Below are positions 1 through 11,450 of a stretch of 64,000 nt of DNA, one piece after another. The stretch comes from Phialophora verrucosa. Lineage: Eukaryota; Ascomycota; Eurotiomycetes; Chaetothyriales; Herpotrichiellaceae. The position numbers and the translations under genes were made by a program. Numbering within the stretch: position 1 is the first letter of the stretch; each line of letters begins with the position of its first letter. The stretch spans positions 930,001-994,000 of the forward strand of contig MSED01000005.1 of the NCBI GenBank assembly GCA_002099365.1, written 5' to 3'. The notes under the pieces are model-generated. The model had not been told where the DNA came from and did not search any database. It worked only from the letters and a program-made list of their open reading frames with translations.

Positions 1-992
1 TTTCCAGCCACTTTGAGTACATAGATGCCGATCAGGGCATGCTGCAAGACTCCCATCGCCACTCGGTTTACAGACAACATGACACCCCACCTGCGGAAGA
101 ATCCGATGCGCCCGATGTCGTCCTTGTGCGCTACATGGCGTCCATAATCCCCGTGGAATTCCCCGCATACTCTATCAGTGAAGAGACTGCATATGTTGGC
201 CAGCTACGGGAAGCGGTCGCTCGATATCTGGGGACAGATCCTCGCCGGGTCAGACTTGTCTACAAGAAACGTGATCTCAAACATGACTCGTGGCCACTGA
301 GAAGATACAACATGAAACAGAACAGCGAGGTGGCCGCTATCAAGACCGAGGGTTATCTGGATTACAGTGACAGAGATAGCCATTCATCGAGCGGCGAAGA
401 CATTCCAGAAACAAACCCTCGACGGCGACCGCGAGCACCCTCCTCTGTTCGGCACCGTAGCGACGAACATCTTCCTCGGGCTCAACAGACTCCCACGTCT
501 TCAGGCTTTCTCCATCCTAATGGTCATCTTCCCACTGGAACAGCTTCGGAACGACAATCTCGCAGCAATCTGAAGCCCGAGTCTGATGACCGACCCCCAA
601 TTCGACGTGATCCCTCCCGGACGAGAGGCACTTCGCCTCATCCTGCACCATCTCAAACAGCGCCATCTCGTCCGACGCCGTCGTCCACACCTGTCCCAAC
701 TTCCGTGCCCAGAGCAGACCCTAATACACCGATGGGAAAGTTGCAAGCTCTCTCAGACACGTTCCGAGAGCAATGGCTGCCACTCTGCCGCAGGTTCATC
801 AGCAATCCTCCTTCATCGTCCCAGGAGAGAGAGAAGGAGCACCGCAGACTGAGCGAGAGCGTCATGACGCACGTAATCTTAAAGGCAGATGCGATCGATG
901 TGGATTCCACGGACGCCCGAGTTTTCAGAAAGGCTCTTCTTAACGAGGTTAATGACACGATGAAGAGGATAGACGCGCTGGCAAAGGCATAG
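1..992 (+). CDS. BAG-domain Hsp70 co-chaperone, 5' partial
   Basis: The product is a BAG-family nucleotide-exchange factor that would bind the Hsp70 ATPase domain. The frame is open from the window edge to the stop at 990-992, so the gene starts upstream. The first bases (TTTCCAG) look like a 3' splice site at 7, which would make this the last exon. From the first internal Met (39) there are 317 residues. A ubiquitin-like fold spans about residues 27-105 (EFPAYSIS, then VGQLREAVARYLG and RVRLVYKKRDLK). A Pro/Ser/Arg-rich disordered linker covers 110-225. A helical BAG domain fills 228-317 (MGKLQALSDTFREQW, then the C-terminal EVNDTMKRIDAL helix). UBL-linker-BAG is the usual order in fungal Bag1-like proteins. 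The residues before Met39 (HFEYIDADQG) also fit that family, so Met39 is unlikely to be the true start. Confidence 0.85.
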   Translation, partial: SSHFEYIDADQGMLQDSHRHSVYRQHDTPPAEESDAPDVVLVRYMASIIPVEFPAYSISEETAYVGQLREAVARYLGTDPRRVRLVYKKRDLKHDSWPLRRYNMKQNSEVAAIKTEGYLDYSDRDSHSSSGEDIPETNPRRRPRAPSSVRHRSDEHLPRAQQTPTSSGFLHPNGHLPTGTASERQSRSNLKPESDDRPPIRRDPSRTRGTSPHPAPSQTAPSRPTPSSTPVPTSVPRADPNTPMGKLQALSDTFREQWLPLCRRFISNPPSSSQEREKEHRRLSESVMTHVILKADAIDVDSTDARVFRKALLNEVNDTMKRIDALAKA

Positions 993-2391
993 TTGGATGA
1001 TCCAGGCCTGGTTAGATGTTGCATTGCGTGGTGTTGGACGAGCATGGCCAGCAGGTGGAGATTTCCTTGCGCGAGTATTCAGTTTGATTGAGCCCTGCAT
1101 GTGCATACTAGGTGTTGCTCGTGCATTCAGGAAGTGCATTTAATGTGAGAGCGGGAACCACGATTCTTGCAGGATAGAAATGGGTTTTGAGACGTCGTGG
1201 AGCATTGCCATGCAGGAAGAGTCGTGAAGAGCTTGTACAGCTGGAAGCATGCAAGCAAAGGGAATAATCAAGGGCCCTCACTCTCGATCATGGTACTCCT
1301 GTCACCGCCACCTGCGCAAAGGATTGAGACGCTCACATGCATAATGTACATTGGAAGAACCGTGATCTGCAAGGTGTTTCACAGGTGGTTGGAATGTGTT
1401 GCTCAATTTCCCTGTGCCTGAGCGTCTTCGTTTGTCTTGCGCTCGCGTACTCGGTATGTTTGGTCGATAATCCATTGGCCGGAATGGAAGCTCATCTGAA
1501 GAGTCCGATCCTGGCCGATTCAGGAAGCTGTCGAATTTAAGCTTCGTGCAATTTCGCTGAGATAGCACATGTCCAAGGCATAATGGACCTTCGAGGGGAA
1601 ACAGTCTCCGGTGCGAGGCAAATTCTGTCTTGAGCAGTTTCCACGCTCTGCCATTCAAGACTTCTATCGATGAAAGGCGATGGTGGCAAACACCGAGGGC
1701 TGGTCGGGAATCCATTTTACTGGGATAGTCTGCACGGATGGCCTCGCCGCAGCTACATACCGGTGCAGTGCAGGCATGTACCTTGCCAACGAGAGGGCTG
1801 GTTCAAGAGCAGTGCCCTTCCAACCACCCAGTCAGTGACCGGAAATAACTTGCAATACAGCATCTCGACACGCCGTCCGCCTCGCTTGAAAATGTATGAT
1901 GCCATGACAATGCCCAACCTCCGACGCGCTGAATCCAATGGTGTGCGGCGCTGCCAACATTGGTGTCCACAATTGTGCTGACAGCCTTGCAGAAACACAT
2001 CGTTCGACAGGGGCAAGCCAACAGGAAGTATATCATGATCGTAGGATCTTCCGTGCAAGCTTCGGACATGCTGCAGGAACGCGCATATTGATGATGCTCT
2101 ACGAATTTCAGCCTACAAGGCAGACAATCCATGCAGTATTATCCCTCTGGGTGAGCATTCCGTGGTGCATCGAGGGCGATATACAAGTTACAAGTATTCT
2201 CTTTCACTGTTCCCTTTGTCACTGTATTCATATAGTATCCATTGGTCTGCTTCACTGCACGTGGGTGTGAAGAGAAACTTTGTCACTGGAATGCGGCATA
2301 CCTAGTCGCTCAGCAGCGACTGTCGATCTTGGTGATTCACATGCGTGCTCTGTCACTGCGATACCTGCGACTTTGGAATTGAGTCTCCGGA
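993..2391. other. intergenic, nothing recognised until the 2.4-kb promoter
   Basis: Only short overlapping frames on both strands, with no family resemblance and no coherent splice structure. It probably holds the 3' UTR of the BAG gene and upstream regulatory DNA of the secreted-protein gene. Confidence 0.6.
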
Positions 2392-2392
2392 G

Positions 2393-2400
2393 TATAAAAG
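2393..2400 (+). promoter_or_regulatory. TATA box of the secreted NTF2-like gene
   Basis: A perfect TATAAAAG lies 328 bases before the start codon. No ATG occurs between this box and the start codon at 2728, so the first AUG of a transcript started just downstream would be the annotated one. Promoter function is inferred from motif and position only. Confidence 0.6.
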
Positions 2401-2491
2401 GAACACGCTCTCCCAGTTCTCTTCGCTCGCTCTAGCGACATCGAACAGAACTCCGAGCTTTTCCGGGATACTAACCATCGCGCAACAGCAA

Positions 2492-2725
2492 CTCGACATC
2501 GACAGCACCTCGACATCGACAGCACCTCGACATCGACAGCACCTCGACATCGACAGCAACCCGACATCGAAGCAACCCGACCTCAACAGCGACCCGACCT
2601 CAACAGCACCTCGACCTCAACAGCACCTCGACCTCAACAGCAACCCGACCTCGACAGCAACCCGACCTCGACAGCAACCCGACCTCGACAGCAGCTCGAC
2701 CTCAACAGCAACCCGACATCAATCA
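2492..2725 (+). repeat. 17-bp minisatellite forming the 5' leader
   Basis: About 13.7 tandem copies of a 17-bp unit (CTCGACATCGACAGCAC and variants with CCCGACCTCAACAGCAA) end two bases before the start codon at 2728. The first three copies are identical and the fourth differs at its last base. Copy 5 lacks one base. Later copies carry A-to-C and G-to-A changes that are themselves shared between copies, so the array has grown in steps. It contains no ATG and no GT dinucleotide. Because 17 is not a multiple of 3, it is unlikely to be coding; I read it as 5' UTR. Confidence 0.9.
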
Positions 2726-2727
2726 AG

Positions 2728-3417
2728 ATGCACTACACAACGCTTGCAGTGTTCGCCCTCCTGACCGGCGCCTTCGCTCGTCCACAAATCGGCTGGCCTC
2801 ACTGGTCAATCAATGCACCTGCACATGGGAATGGGAATGGAAAAGGTGGCCGCGGTCAACCATGCGGCAGAGACACGGGCGGACCGTGCCTGAACGACGG
2901 CGATGTCGAGACCCTCGTCAATGGCTACACGTACCTGCTGCAATACCCAGGTGGTCCCGATTTCAACGAGACAGCCAACTCCATCCTCTCGGACAAGTTC
3001 GTTGTCTGGTCCGATTCGATCAACACCTTGAGCAACCGACCCGTAAGTTCACGAAGACTTCTTTCACCTTCTTCCCTATCCATCTCTTTCTAGAACAATT
3101 GCTGACGCAGATCCTTTCAGCTCGGAACTCCCGCCTATCCCTCGCTGCAAGCCTTCATCGCCAGCCAAGCTGTGACTCCACCTCTGCCAAATGTCCAAAC
3201 CCTCTCGACATTTCACAGCTGTGACCAGATCTCCTGGCGCTGGAATGCCACGGGCATCCAGAACCCGCAGGTGCAGGTCTACAATCCGGTGCCGGTGCTT
3301 GGACTCATCACCTTCAGCGTCGACGTTGGGCAGAAGAAGATCGACACAGTCTACTCCGAGTTCAACACTGCCGCTTTCGAACACGATCTGGGCAACCCGG
3401 AGTGCCAGCAGATGTGA
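2728..3417 (+). CDS. small secreted NTF2-like protein
   Basis: Two exons (2728-3042 and 3121-3417) give 203 residues. The intron has GTAAGT and TTTCAG borders and is phase 0. A signal peptide is clear (MHYTTLAVFALLTGAFA, cleavage near residue 17), followed by a Gly/Asn-rich stretch. The mature part resembles fungal secreted NTF2-like/SnoaL-fold proteins: the DGDVETLVNGYTYLL helix, FNETANSILSD, then a beta-rich C-terminal half with CDQISWRWNATG and VYSEFNTAAFEHD. Conserved cysteines (CGRDTGGPC, SCDQ, PECQ) suggest disulfides. Ligand or enzymatic activity is unknown for this group; an extracellular or wall role is inferred only from the signal peptide. The start is the first ATG after the TATA box. 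Confidence 0.85.
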
Positions 3418-4637
3418 TGCCGCTCTTGACGGCAGGGGCGAGTCATCTTGCGGTTGGTGAGGATGTCATTGATAGGGGGATGTCAGCGGATATGGTTGGA
3501 AGAACATTCTTCTCTCATAGCTGCTTCCGACCACACAAGCTAGTTCTGTCTCCTCAAGACTCGATCGAGCTCTGAAGCTCGACCTTGATGAAAAGTTATT
3601 CCATTCCCATAGAAATTGCTGCTCCTTCTAGACGTTTTGAGGAAGCTGGGGAGAATCAATATTGAGATTGCTAGAACAACGTTGTCGCCTTAGAAATTCC
3701 AACGCCGGCGAAGTGCGGAAGTTGTGGCTTGGCGACCGTGCACGGTGTCGCGATCTCTCTGCCTCAACGGTCAAGATCCGATCGCGCCGAATTGCTTGAC
3801 ATTGCAGAGAGCCCAACGAAGTGGATTAGGAGGGCCATCACAAAGAAAGGTCGAAGGCGTGTGGGCGTGGGCGGGCCTAGAATCTGCTGAGTTTGCGAGT
3901 TTGGCGCCATTATTGAAGCCCCGCCAATGGATGCTGCCTGCCTTCAGATTCTCGTGTTTGTCTCCGCTGGCTTCATCTTCCGACCCTTCATCAGCTCGCC
4001 GTCTCGTATTATTTACGCTGCGACGAGCGATTATTTAATCGCCTGCCTTCGCGACGTGTATCCCGATAAGGATGGCTTTTGCGATACACGACATGAGCAT
4101 CATTGCGTGCCAACTTGCCAGCGTGTCTCTAGCCCACTTGGCCGATGCACTGGAAATCAAATGAGGCCCCCGTCTTCAGTCCCCCCAGTTTAATCTCCAC
4201 GGGTGAGAACGGGTCGCCCGTCACGGCCAGTCGATCCCCCCCGCCTTTGCCCTCCCCGAGGCTCGCTACCGATTCCTGACGGCATTCTGGCTTCTCCCCA
4301 CATTTGACGGGCTCGTCAGCGTCACCCACTGGCTTGCTTCTTGCAGGTCCCTCGCTCGGCAGAATCCCTTGGACCTCAGCTGGGCCGCTTCCGATCCCTC
4401 AGGCATGTCTTCTTTTGTTTCCCAGCTTCACGCCTTGTCCCTTTCACCTCGACTGCCTCACCTCTCTCTGGACGGCGAAAGAAAGATACGTAGACACTGG
4501 CCGACCTAAGAGCGCGTCGCGCATATGGCGGATCGATGCCTCTGACGCCGACCACTACCACCGCCGCCGCTGGCACCACCGCTCGATGACTGTCGAGCCG
4601 ACGCTCTAGCCCAGACATCGAAAATGTCGAGACGACC
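3418..4637. other. intergenic, nothing recognised
   Basis: Holds the 3' flank of the secreted-protein gene and the promoter and leader of the receptor gene. Long pyrimidine-rich tracts near 4300-4450 fit a fungal 5' UTR. No conserved coding frame is visible. Confidence 0.6.
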
Positions 4638-6374
4638 ATGTCCGGGTACAACCAAACATTTTCGTACGACCAGGTACAAGCCCTCGATATCGCTGCCAGA
4701 GTATCGTCATGTCTGTCTCTATCAGGCTCGTCGTTCACCATCATCAGCTTCCTCAGCTACCCGCCGCTGCAGAAGCCGGTCAACCGACTCGCCTTTTCTA
4801 TCGCCATTGCCAACATCTTCGGCTGTCTTGCGTACAGTTGGGGCCAGTATCCCATTAGAGCCGGCAGGAATTCTGCCTGGTGTCAAACGCAAGGGTTCTT
4901 CATTAATTGGTTTGTCATGACGGATCCGTTGTTGGTACGTTTGTCCGGATGTTGGAAATCGACGCCGCCTCGGCCTATGCTGACCCTTGTCATCAGGTTA
5001 TGATCATGGCGTTTAATGTGCTTCTCACCGTTCGGACGAAACGAAAAGCTACGGAGTTGAAGAAGATTGATCTTTATGCCGTTCTACTCGCGTTTATTTT
5101 GCCGTCTATTCCGGCTTTGGTGTTCTTGTGCTGGAGGCCCGATGGAAAGCCCGTGTATGGGCCGGCGACGATGTGGTGTTGGATCGGCAAGGAGAAAGAC
5201 ACTCTTCGCCTGTGGGCATTTTATGTCCCGATATGGTGCGTTGTGGGGGCATAGGTGACCGCCCTTGACGTCGCTAGATGTCTGACTTGACTTGACTTGA
5301 CCTAGGTGTTTCATCCTCACCGCCATCTTTCTCTTCTCTCTCAGCGGGAAGCAAATCCTCCTCGTCCGCAAAAAGGTCAAAAACGCCAAAGCCAACTGCG
5401 TTTTGCACAGAGAAGACCCACCCGCTCTCGGCCCAGATGGTTTTCCTCCACCACGGGAGCGACGGTTCTCGAGCTTCGCGCGAGCCTTCATCGCCTCTCC
5501 TAGGTCACAACCCTCAGGACCGACGGTGACGAGGGCTGCAACGACTACGTCGAACGGCGATCAGAGTGACCCATCCATATCCGCCGAAATAAAGGGCCTC
5601 GAACCACTCGCACCGATCCATTCGCGCGAAGCGTTCGACTTGGAATCCCACGCCGGGCACGATTCTCAGGAACAGGACCACGAACACGAACACGACTCAT
5701 CGACATCAGAGCACTCGCCCTCCTCCTCTGCGCCCTGGTCACCCGTCTCTCCCACGGTCACGCTCGACCGCTCCCCGTCCGACCAAGCGATGCTTCGGCC
5801 CAACGAACAGTTCCAATTCCCTCCCTCTCGACGATCATCCTCTCGCTTCGACAGGATTCATTGGAAGTACGCGAAATTCGCCTTTCTGTGCACCATCGTG
5901 CTGTTCATCACTTGGGTATGTTTCCGCGGCACGCTCTTGCTCTTGGTTTCCTTTGTCTAGTATTTGTCTGCTTGCTTGCCTGGCCACGCGCCCGCTCACC
6001 AGCTGCTCTACCTCATTAATCCACTCTACTAACACGCTGCCACTTGCGCACGGATTTTATAGGTCCCCATCTCCATCAACCGAGTGTACAACAACTTCAT
6101 CGCGCCCGACAACCAGATCTACGGCCTGTACTTGACCTCGGCGGCATGCATGCCCTTGCACGGGTTTGGGAATTTCGTCATCTACACCGCCACGAGCTGG
6201 GCGGAATGCAGAGAGTTTTTGACCTGTTCAGGCACTCGGTCGTCGAGACGGTCTTCTGCCGTGCAGACCCAGGCCCGGATACACACCCAGCGTGGGAAAA
6301 CAGGCCGTTGTAATGACACGGTTCGGCGGTGGGTTGTTGAAAAGACAAGGCGCGGTCCGCACGGTCCAGGATAG
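4638..6374 (+). CDS. cAMP-receptor-like seven-helix GPCR
   Basis: Four exons (4638-4934, 4997-5235, 5306-5915, 6063-6374) encode 485 residues; every join keeps frame. Seven hydrophobic segments lie near residues 19-41, 51-70, 82-110, 123-144, 168-195, 363-388 and 403-424. The QKPVNRLAFSIAIANIFGCL segment and the Cys pair near 82 and 160 (helix 3 and second outer loop) fit the Dictyostelium cAR-like class of fungal receptors. The third cytoplasmic loop is very long (about 200-360), rich in Ser/Thr/Pro and with an acidic His run (QEQDHEHEHD), a likely G-protein and kinase contact region. The tail ends in a basic stretch. It is expected in the plasma membrane, coupling to a heterotrimeric G protein; the ligand cannot be predicted. 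Helices 6 and 7 are joined only by the last intron, which supports the model. Confidence 0.88.
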
Positions 6375-6962
6375 TACTTGATATCATAGTCCGTCGCAGC
6401 ACAGTTACATCGCGATCACAGTACAGTAGTTAGAGTGATGAGCACATTACACGGCCTAAGATTCTCTATCTCCAGAGTGTAGAGTATGGAGCCCGGACTA
6501 TGTATATCTCACCCGGCTCTACGGGGTACGAGTACAAGTACAGTAGTCGGGACGCAAAGGATGCGGAGCAACGATCGGTGTTCGTGCTGTGTGTACTCCG
6601 TACGGAGTAGATAGAAGTAAGTCAAGGGGCGTTGCGTTGCGATCCATTGGAATGCGTATTCCCACACTCAGCTCGGGTTCCCACGCTCGTGCAACCCTAC
6701 CTACGCTCAGTCAGGTACGTACTGTACTCGAGCACGAACCGAGGACCGAGATTACATCCGATCAGACCGGGACTCGGGCTGGTAGGGTCGAAGATTTAAA
6801 TTTTCCAAAGAACCTCACTTGAGTTCTGAGTTCTGAGTTCTGGAGCGTACGTAATAGCTTGCGAGCTGGACTGAGATGACCTCTCCTGAGATGGCCCGCT
6901 ACCGCCTCGCTTCGCTGTGGCAGGTCGCAACTATCGAACTGTTCTTGGCTGCACCATCCCCG
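6375..6962. other. convergent intergenic gap with palindrome
   Basis: Lies between the ends of two convergent genes. It is rich in GTAC and GAGTAC words and contains the 16-bp palindrome listed separately. A GAGTTCT word is repeated three times near 6822-6841. No gene is visible. Confidence 0.6.
6594..6609. repeat. 16-bp perfect palindrome TACTCCGTACGGAGTA
   Basis: The 16 bases read identically on both strands. Half-sites and near matches (TACGGAGTAC) recur in other intergenic stretches near 26066 and 58625. No nearby start codon suggests a promoter role; it may be the core of a short dispersed repeat. Confidence 0.6.
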
Positions 6963-9020
6963 TCAAGCAGTCTGCTCTCGATGATGTTTCTTCGCGTGCA
7001 GCTCCTCGACCGGCGCCTCGACGATATAATTCATCGTCTTGCGCAGGTCTCCTATGAACAAGCACATGACGCAAGCCAGGGCGCCGAACGGGGCGGCAAT
7101 AATGTACACCACGCGGATCGAGTCCGCTAGGGCTTGTCTCAAGGCCGTCACACCAACGGCAATGATTGCCGGAGTCACGCCCGGAATGTTGCTCAGCGCG
7201 TCAGGCTGGTTGCCCGCGAGGGCTTGCACGAACGCTGGGATCGACGCGGCTGGGAGACCCGCTCCGGCGGCAGCCCCGGCCACACCGCTGGGGACGTTGG
7301 CGGCGATTTTGTCGTTCAGGGCTGCCGCGTAGATGGCCGTGAAGACAGTCGCGGCGACTGCTCGAGAAGAAGTCGTCACAGCCGTGGCCGTGGCGATCAG
7401 ACTGTGGGGCGTGGAGAGCTGCACGCCGGTAATAATCAGAATCAAGGGCGCGCCGAAACCGAGTCCTGCAAGACCGCTCAAGACGCAGGTTGTGGTGGAG
7501 TCGTCTGGTTGTATACAAGCGAACCCGATGATGGCGCCCGTGAAGATGAGATAGCCAAAGAACAGCGGCTCGCGGATCGTGCGGAACCTGGTGCTTGCGT
7601 AGCCCCAGAGAATGGTCGAGGCGCCACCGACAACCCAGTATGGCATCTCTCGAGACACGAGCAACAAGGGGTCGGTTTCAAAGAGGGAGGTCGTTCTGGC
7701 AGGTATGGTCAGAGACGCAGCGTACAGGTGGAGTGGGGAAAAGCGAACTTACAGGACTGGATAAAACACGATATACGAGAAGAGCATGATACCCTCGATG
7801 AAAATCAAGCCCACACAGATGGCGAATGTTCGGCCCTGCGCCTTGCCGCCACGGAAGAGTTCATGGTTCATGATACCGATCTTGGTGCCCTTCCACTCAT
7901 AGAGACCAAAAATAATCAGGACGACGATTCCGATGACGAGAGTGGCGAGTGTGCGCGAGTTCGTCCAAGGATAGAGGTTTCCACCCAAGTTGAGACCGGT
8001 CAGGAACAATGACAGCCCGACAGTGAGCAGGGAGCAGCCTGGGATGTCACAATAGCCGAGTTTCTGCCAGAATGACAGATGATCCAGGCGTGTATGTCGC
8101 TTGGGCGGTCTGTAACCCACGAAAATCCCGGCCGCTGTGGCTCCCCAGAAGGCAACTTGGATCCACTAGACATTCTGGTCAGCGCTCTCTGTCCAACATG
8201 AAAACCTGCTTCTTTTCCACGTACGTAGAAGTCTCGCCATCCGTTCACTGGATCACGATTTGTCAGAGCGCCAATTGCCATGGGGCCAATAATGGCACCT
8301 AGAGCCGCGGCCACATTCATGAAGGCTTGCGCCACTGCGATACTCGTGAGCTATTTCGTCACAACGTGCGGTTGCTCTTCCCGATGCACTTACTCGGCCT
8401 CCATTTTCGCGGCAGAATCTCACTCGGCACGCAGTAAGCGAGGGGTACAGCTGCGAATCCAAAACCGATCAATGTCTGAGCGGCGATGAGCCGGTTCATG
8501 TCGTGAGAACCTGGAGCGATGGCGGCTCCGATCAGGGAGACGAGGCACGAGCCGACGAGGATGCTTTTTCGGGCTTGGAAGGTGTCGGAAGTCAGCGAAA
8601 TGACTGGTCCGAGCACCGCCTGTACGAGTGATAAGGAATTGGGGATCCAGGTTTGCGTTTGGGGGTCCTCGAGACTGTCACCGATCCAGTCCAGCTATAT
8701 CTCGGACGGTCTGATTAGTTCAAATCTTGCCGCAGGATCGCATCGTCAGTTGGGACACGTACAACAGCAGGAGGCCCCTGGAGAGCCACGACTTGGACCA
8801 TGTTCAACAGAAACATGGAAAACAGGGCCACATAGGTTCGCATATGGAGTTCTGGCTCCTCATCCACCTCGTCATAATGCAGGTTGCCGTCGCTCTTGTC
8901 GGCATCTTCAATCTGCTTGTCACTCGACATGTCCCTCTTCTCCTCGATAGATACGAAATCTGATCCCTGGGGCTGCGCACTCTTCTCGACGGGTACGTCT
9001 GATACAGTGTTGGAAGTCAT
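6963..9020 (-). CDS. MFS transporter, TRI12-type efflux pump
   Basis: Five exons (9020-8763, 8694-8394, 8334-8225, 8165-7753, 7695-6963) encode 604 residues, the usual size of the fungal TRI12 group of 14-helix drug:H+ antiporters. Landmarks: the pre-helix motif EPELHMRTYVALFSMFLLN and ALQGPP before helix 2; SLVQAVLGPVISLTSD; PSEILPRKWRP followed across an intron by MAQAFMN; GALTNRDPVNGWRDFY; and LFETDP after the long middle domain. The frame also reads through a TTG at 9047, but the first ATG is 9020. Homologues sit in the plasma membrane and export small molecules such as mycotoxins or siderophores; substrate here is unknown. It lies near a methyltransferase and a bZIP gene, but no toxin-backbone gene is present, so a link to a metabolite is speculative. 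Confidence 0.9.
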
Positions 9021-10162
9021 GTTGGCAGGCGTTGGCGTAGGAGTCAATCAAGGCTGCAGCTCTCGCGTCAGTCACACCACGATCTGAAGGGGGACAAGCG
9101 AAGACTTTGTATGCAAGAGCATTGCAAAGACCGATAATACCGCGTGGCAAGCGAGGCCTAGCACCGTTGCGTGCACAGACTGTGGAAGCTGTGATAGGTC
9201 CAGATATCCCACGGTGTGCGGGGACGAGAGTCAATATGGTGTTGATAGAACGATAATGGTGGGACGCTGGGAAGGTTTGGCATGGCTTCGTGGGACATTA
9301 ACGCAGCCAGAGCAGATGAGCAGCAAATGAGAGACGCCTCTCGAGACACAAGATGCCATTCACAGCCTCGTCCTCATTGGTCTAGGCGTGCGCACTCAAT
9401 GGCTTGAATGGGTTGAATTCCCTGATGATCGCTCCTGTCAAAGCCGAAGTCTCTGAGTGAGTGCAAGGTGAGAGAAGATGCTCGGTTCCGAAGAGCCTAG
9501 GTTAAAGTACGTAGCATCCGGGGGCGACTCCTCATTGGTTCCCACAATCTGCAACGCGACCATCAAACGCGGGGAACCCCACAACTGCTCGGCGCGCACA
9601 TTTGACTTTGAAATGAGTGATTAGTGAAGGCGCCTGCTCGATTCCGCGGGGATATATCGGTGCCCATCCGCCTGGGCGTCCCCAGCATTTGAGACCGAGA
9701 GGCTGAAGACACCACATACGTCTTTGACAGGTCTATGCGATCGCTCCGGAACGCCTTGTCTTTGCAATCGTAGTGCAACGATCCGCAACAGGTGGCGAGC
9801 TGCAATGATGGATGGGATTGCCCGTTCAAGCCGCTTAAACAAGGACGTAGCACAGACGCGCATCTCGAATCCACACAGCATGCTGACAAAAATGATAGGA
9901 AGGTGGGGAGCCGTCGTCGATAAAATCCCTGCTCATACAAGCTATCTACAACAGAACCTCGAGGGCCAAATCGCCCTCAACATCAGTTCCACAATTTTAT
10001 GTACAAATCAGAGCCGCCTGCGGCAACAAGGGCGTCAGTCCCCACATTGGCTTACTTCCCACAAAGTCCCAACTTGGGCCTCGATCGAGCAAAGCAAGCC
10101 CAAACCGGGGAATCAACACGATCTGTAACATCTGAACGGAAGACGGTCAAAGTGTGGCCCGT
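9021..10162. other. intergenic, nothing recognised
   Basis: Upstream DNA of the transporter and 3' flank of the secreted propeller gene. Short frames only, no repeats of note. Confidence 0.6.
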
Positions 10163-11450
10163 TCAAAAAACAGCCATGCCTTGGGCATTCTTATCCACGC
10201 CCAGTCCACTCAAGTCGAAATGTTGGACTTGTTTGGCCGACCCTGGGCCACCAGACACGTCCAGAACCGTCACTGCCGCTGTTGTGGTCCCGTTGCCTGG
10301 TGACAAAGCATAGATGAAGTTCCCCGCCGCCTTCAGATCGATAAGCCCGGGGTCTCCGTTGCTGGACAGGTCAAGCATGGACACGATGCTGGCATCTGTC
10401 AGGCTCATTTCGACAATTCGATTGACAGAGACGTCGGTGACGAATGCCGTGTCCGTCGCAGATGAGATGGTCACCCAGCACGTGGCGCCCTGGCCTTCAA
10501 CTTCTTGTTTCCCGACTGTTGAGGCGACGTTGGTGGTTGGGTCGACGGCTAGCACAGCCCCTCCGAACGATGCGTCCGTCACAAATACGTTCGATGTACC
10601 AGGGATATCCTGAGAGCCAAACAGCACGAGGGTCCCTTCTGGTGAGCTGCGAGTCTCATCCGTCGAGAGTTTGGAAGCGCTGTGCCAATTTCCTCCTTCG
10701 ACAGGAAACACTGAGAAGAAGCCCGGTTTCATCACGCTAGGGTCTCCCTTGACAGTCGCAAAGAGCCGAGATTCGTCCTCTGAGAAAAACAACTGGGAGA
10801 CCGTGTTCTGGGGGGCGACTGCGGGAGTAGTCTGGTTAAGGTCAAAGGAGCGCAAGCCGTCCATTGCCCCGAGCCCCTTCTGGGAGAAAGAGGAGCACGA
10901 GACGCCATTCGTAGCCCCCGTGGTGCCGACGCAGACTAGTCGGTTCTTTGCCGAGGCGGCAACAGTGACGGGAAATTCGCCTGGGAGGGCGACAGGCTGG
11001 CCGATCATCGTGAGCTCTGTTGGACATCTCGGGTTGATGGACAACATTGACAACGTGTTGCTGCCGGGGTTGACGGCGAAAATGTACTGTTAGGTAAGTC
11101 AGCGATAGGTCCCATCCTCGGTCTGTATTCCGACTATCACCCACGTTTCCGGCAATCGTCAGACTCGACTGCGAGAACAGAGCGTCAGGAGCTGCGGGCT
11201 CGTTCATGGCGCCAGTGAGGAGGTTTCCTCCGTTGCCTCCGGTGGGAGTGACCGTTCCGGCAGACAGCATCCCGTCGGCGCCAATGGGCACTGCGGCCAC
11301 GGCATTGCTCGCGTCGTTGGTGATGAGGTATATCGCTTGGGCAGCCTTATGGTGTTTAGATGGGAACCCATGTCGCTGCGTTGGAACGGCATGACTGCAG
11401 GTAAGCAGTGCGGCCAAGCCAAGGAGTGCTTTGACAGATTTGGGATGCAT
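10163..11450 (-). CDS. secreted Gp60-70 / carboxymuconate-cyclase-like propeller
   Basis: Two exons (11450-11145 and 11086-10163) give 409 residues. The donor is GTGGGT and the acceptor AACAG. A signal peptide is clear (MHPKSVKALLGLAALLTCSHA). The mature protein matches the fungal antigen family often annotated as 3-carboxy-cis,cis-muconate cyclase: IYLITNDASNAVAAVPIGAD, then TPTGGNGGN, APDALFSQSSLTIAGN and, across the intron, FAVNPGSNTLSM. Repeating beta-strand blades with Gly/Asp turns continue to the end (VLDVSGGPGSAKQVQHFDLS), as in a seven-blade propeller. Despite the name, enzymatic activity in this family is doubtful; it is known as a secreted or surface glycoprotein in pathogenic relatives. 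N-x-S/T sites such as NQTT and NGTT are present. Confidence 0.85.

Noticed and set aside
7134..8012. 292-codon plus-strand ORF across the MFS transporter
   Set aside because: Antisense to transporter exons and an intron; no hydrophobic or domain structure.
9021..9047. Upstream start of the MFS transporter at 9047
   Set aside because: That codon is TTG; the first ATG is at 9020. The same reasoning moved the LSH-like start to 45820 and the Mit_KHE1-like start to 55544.
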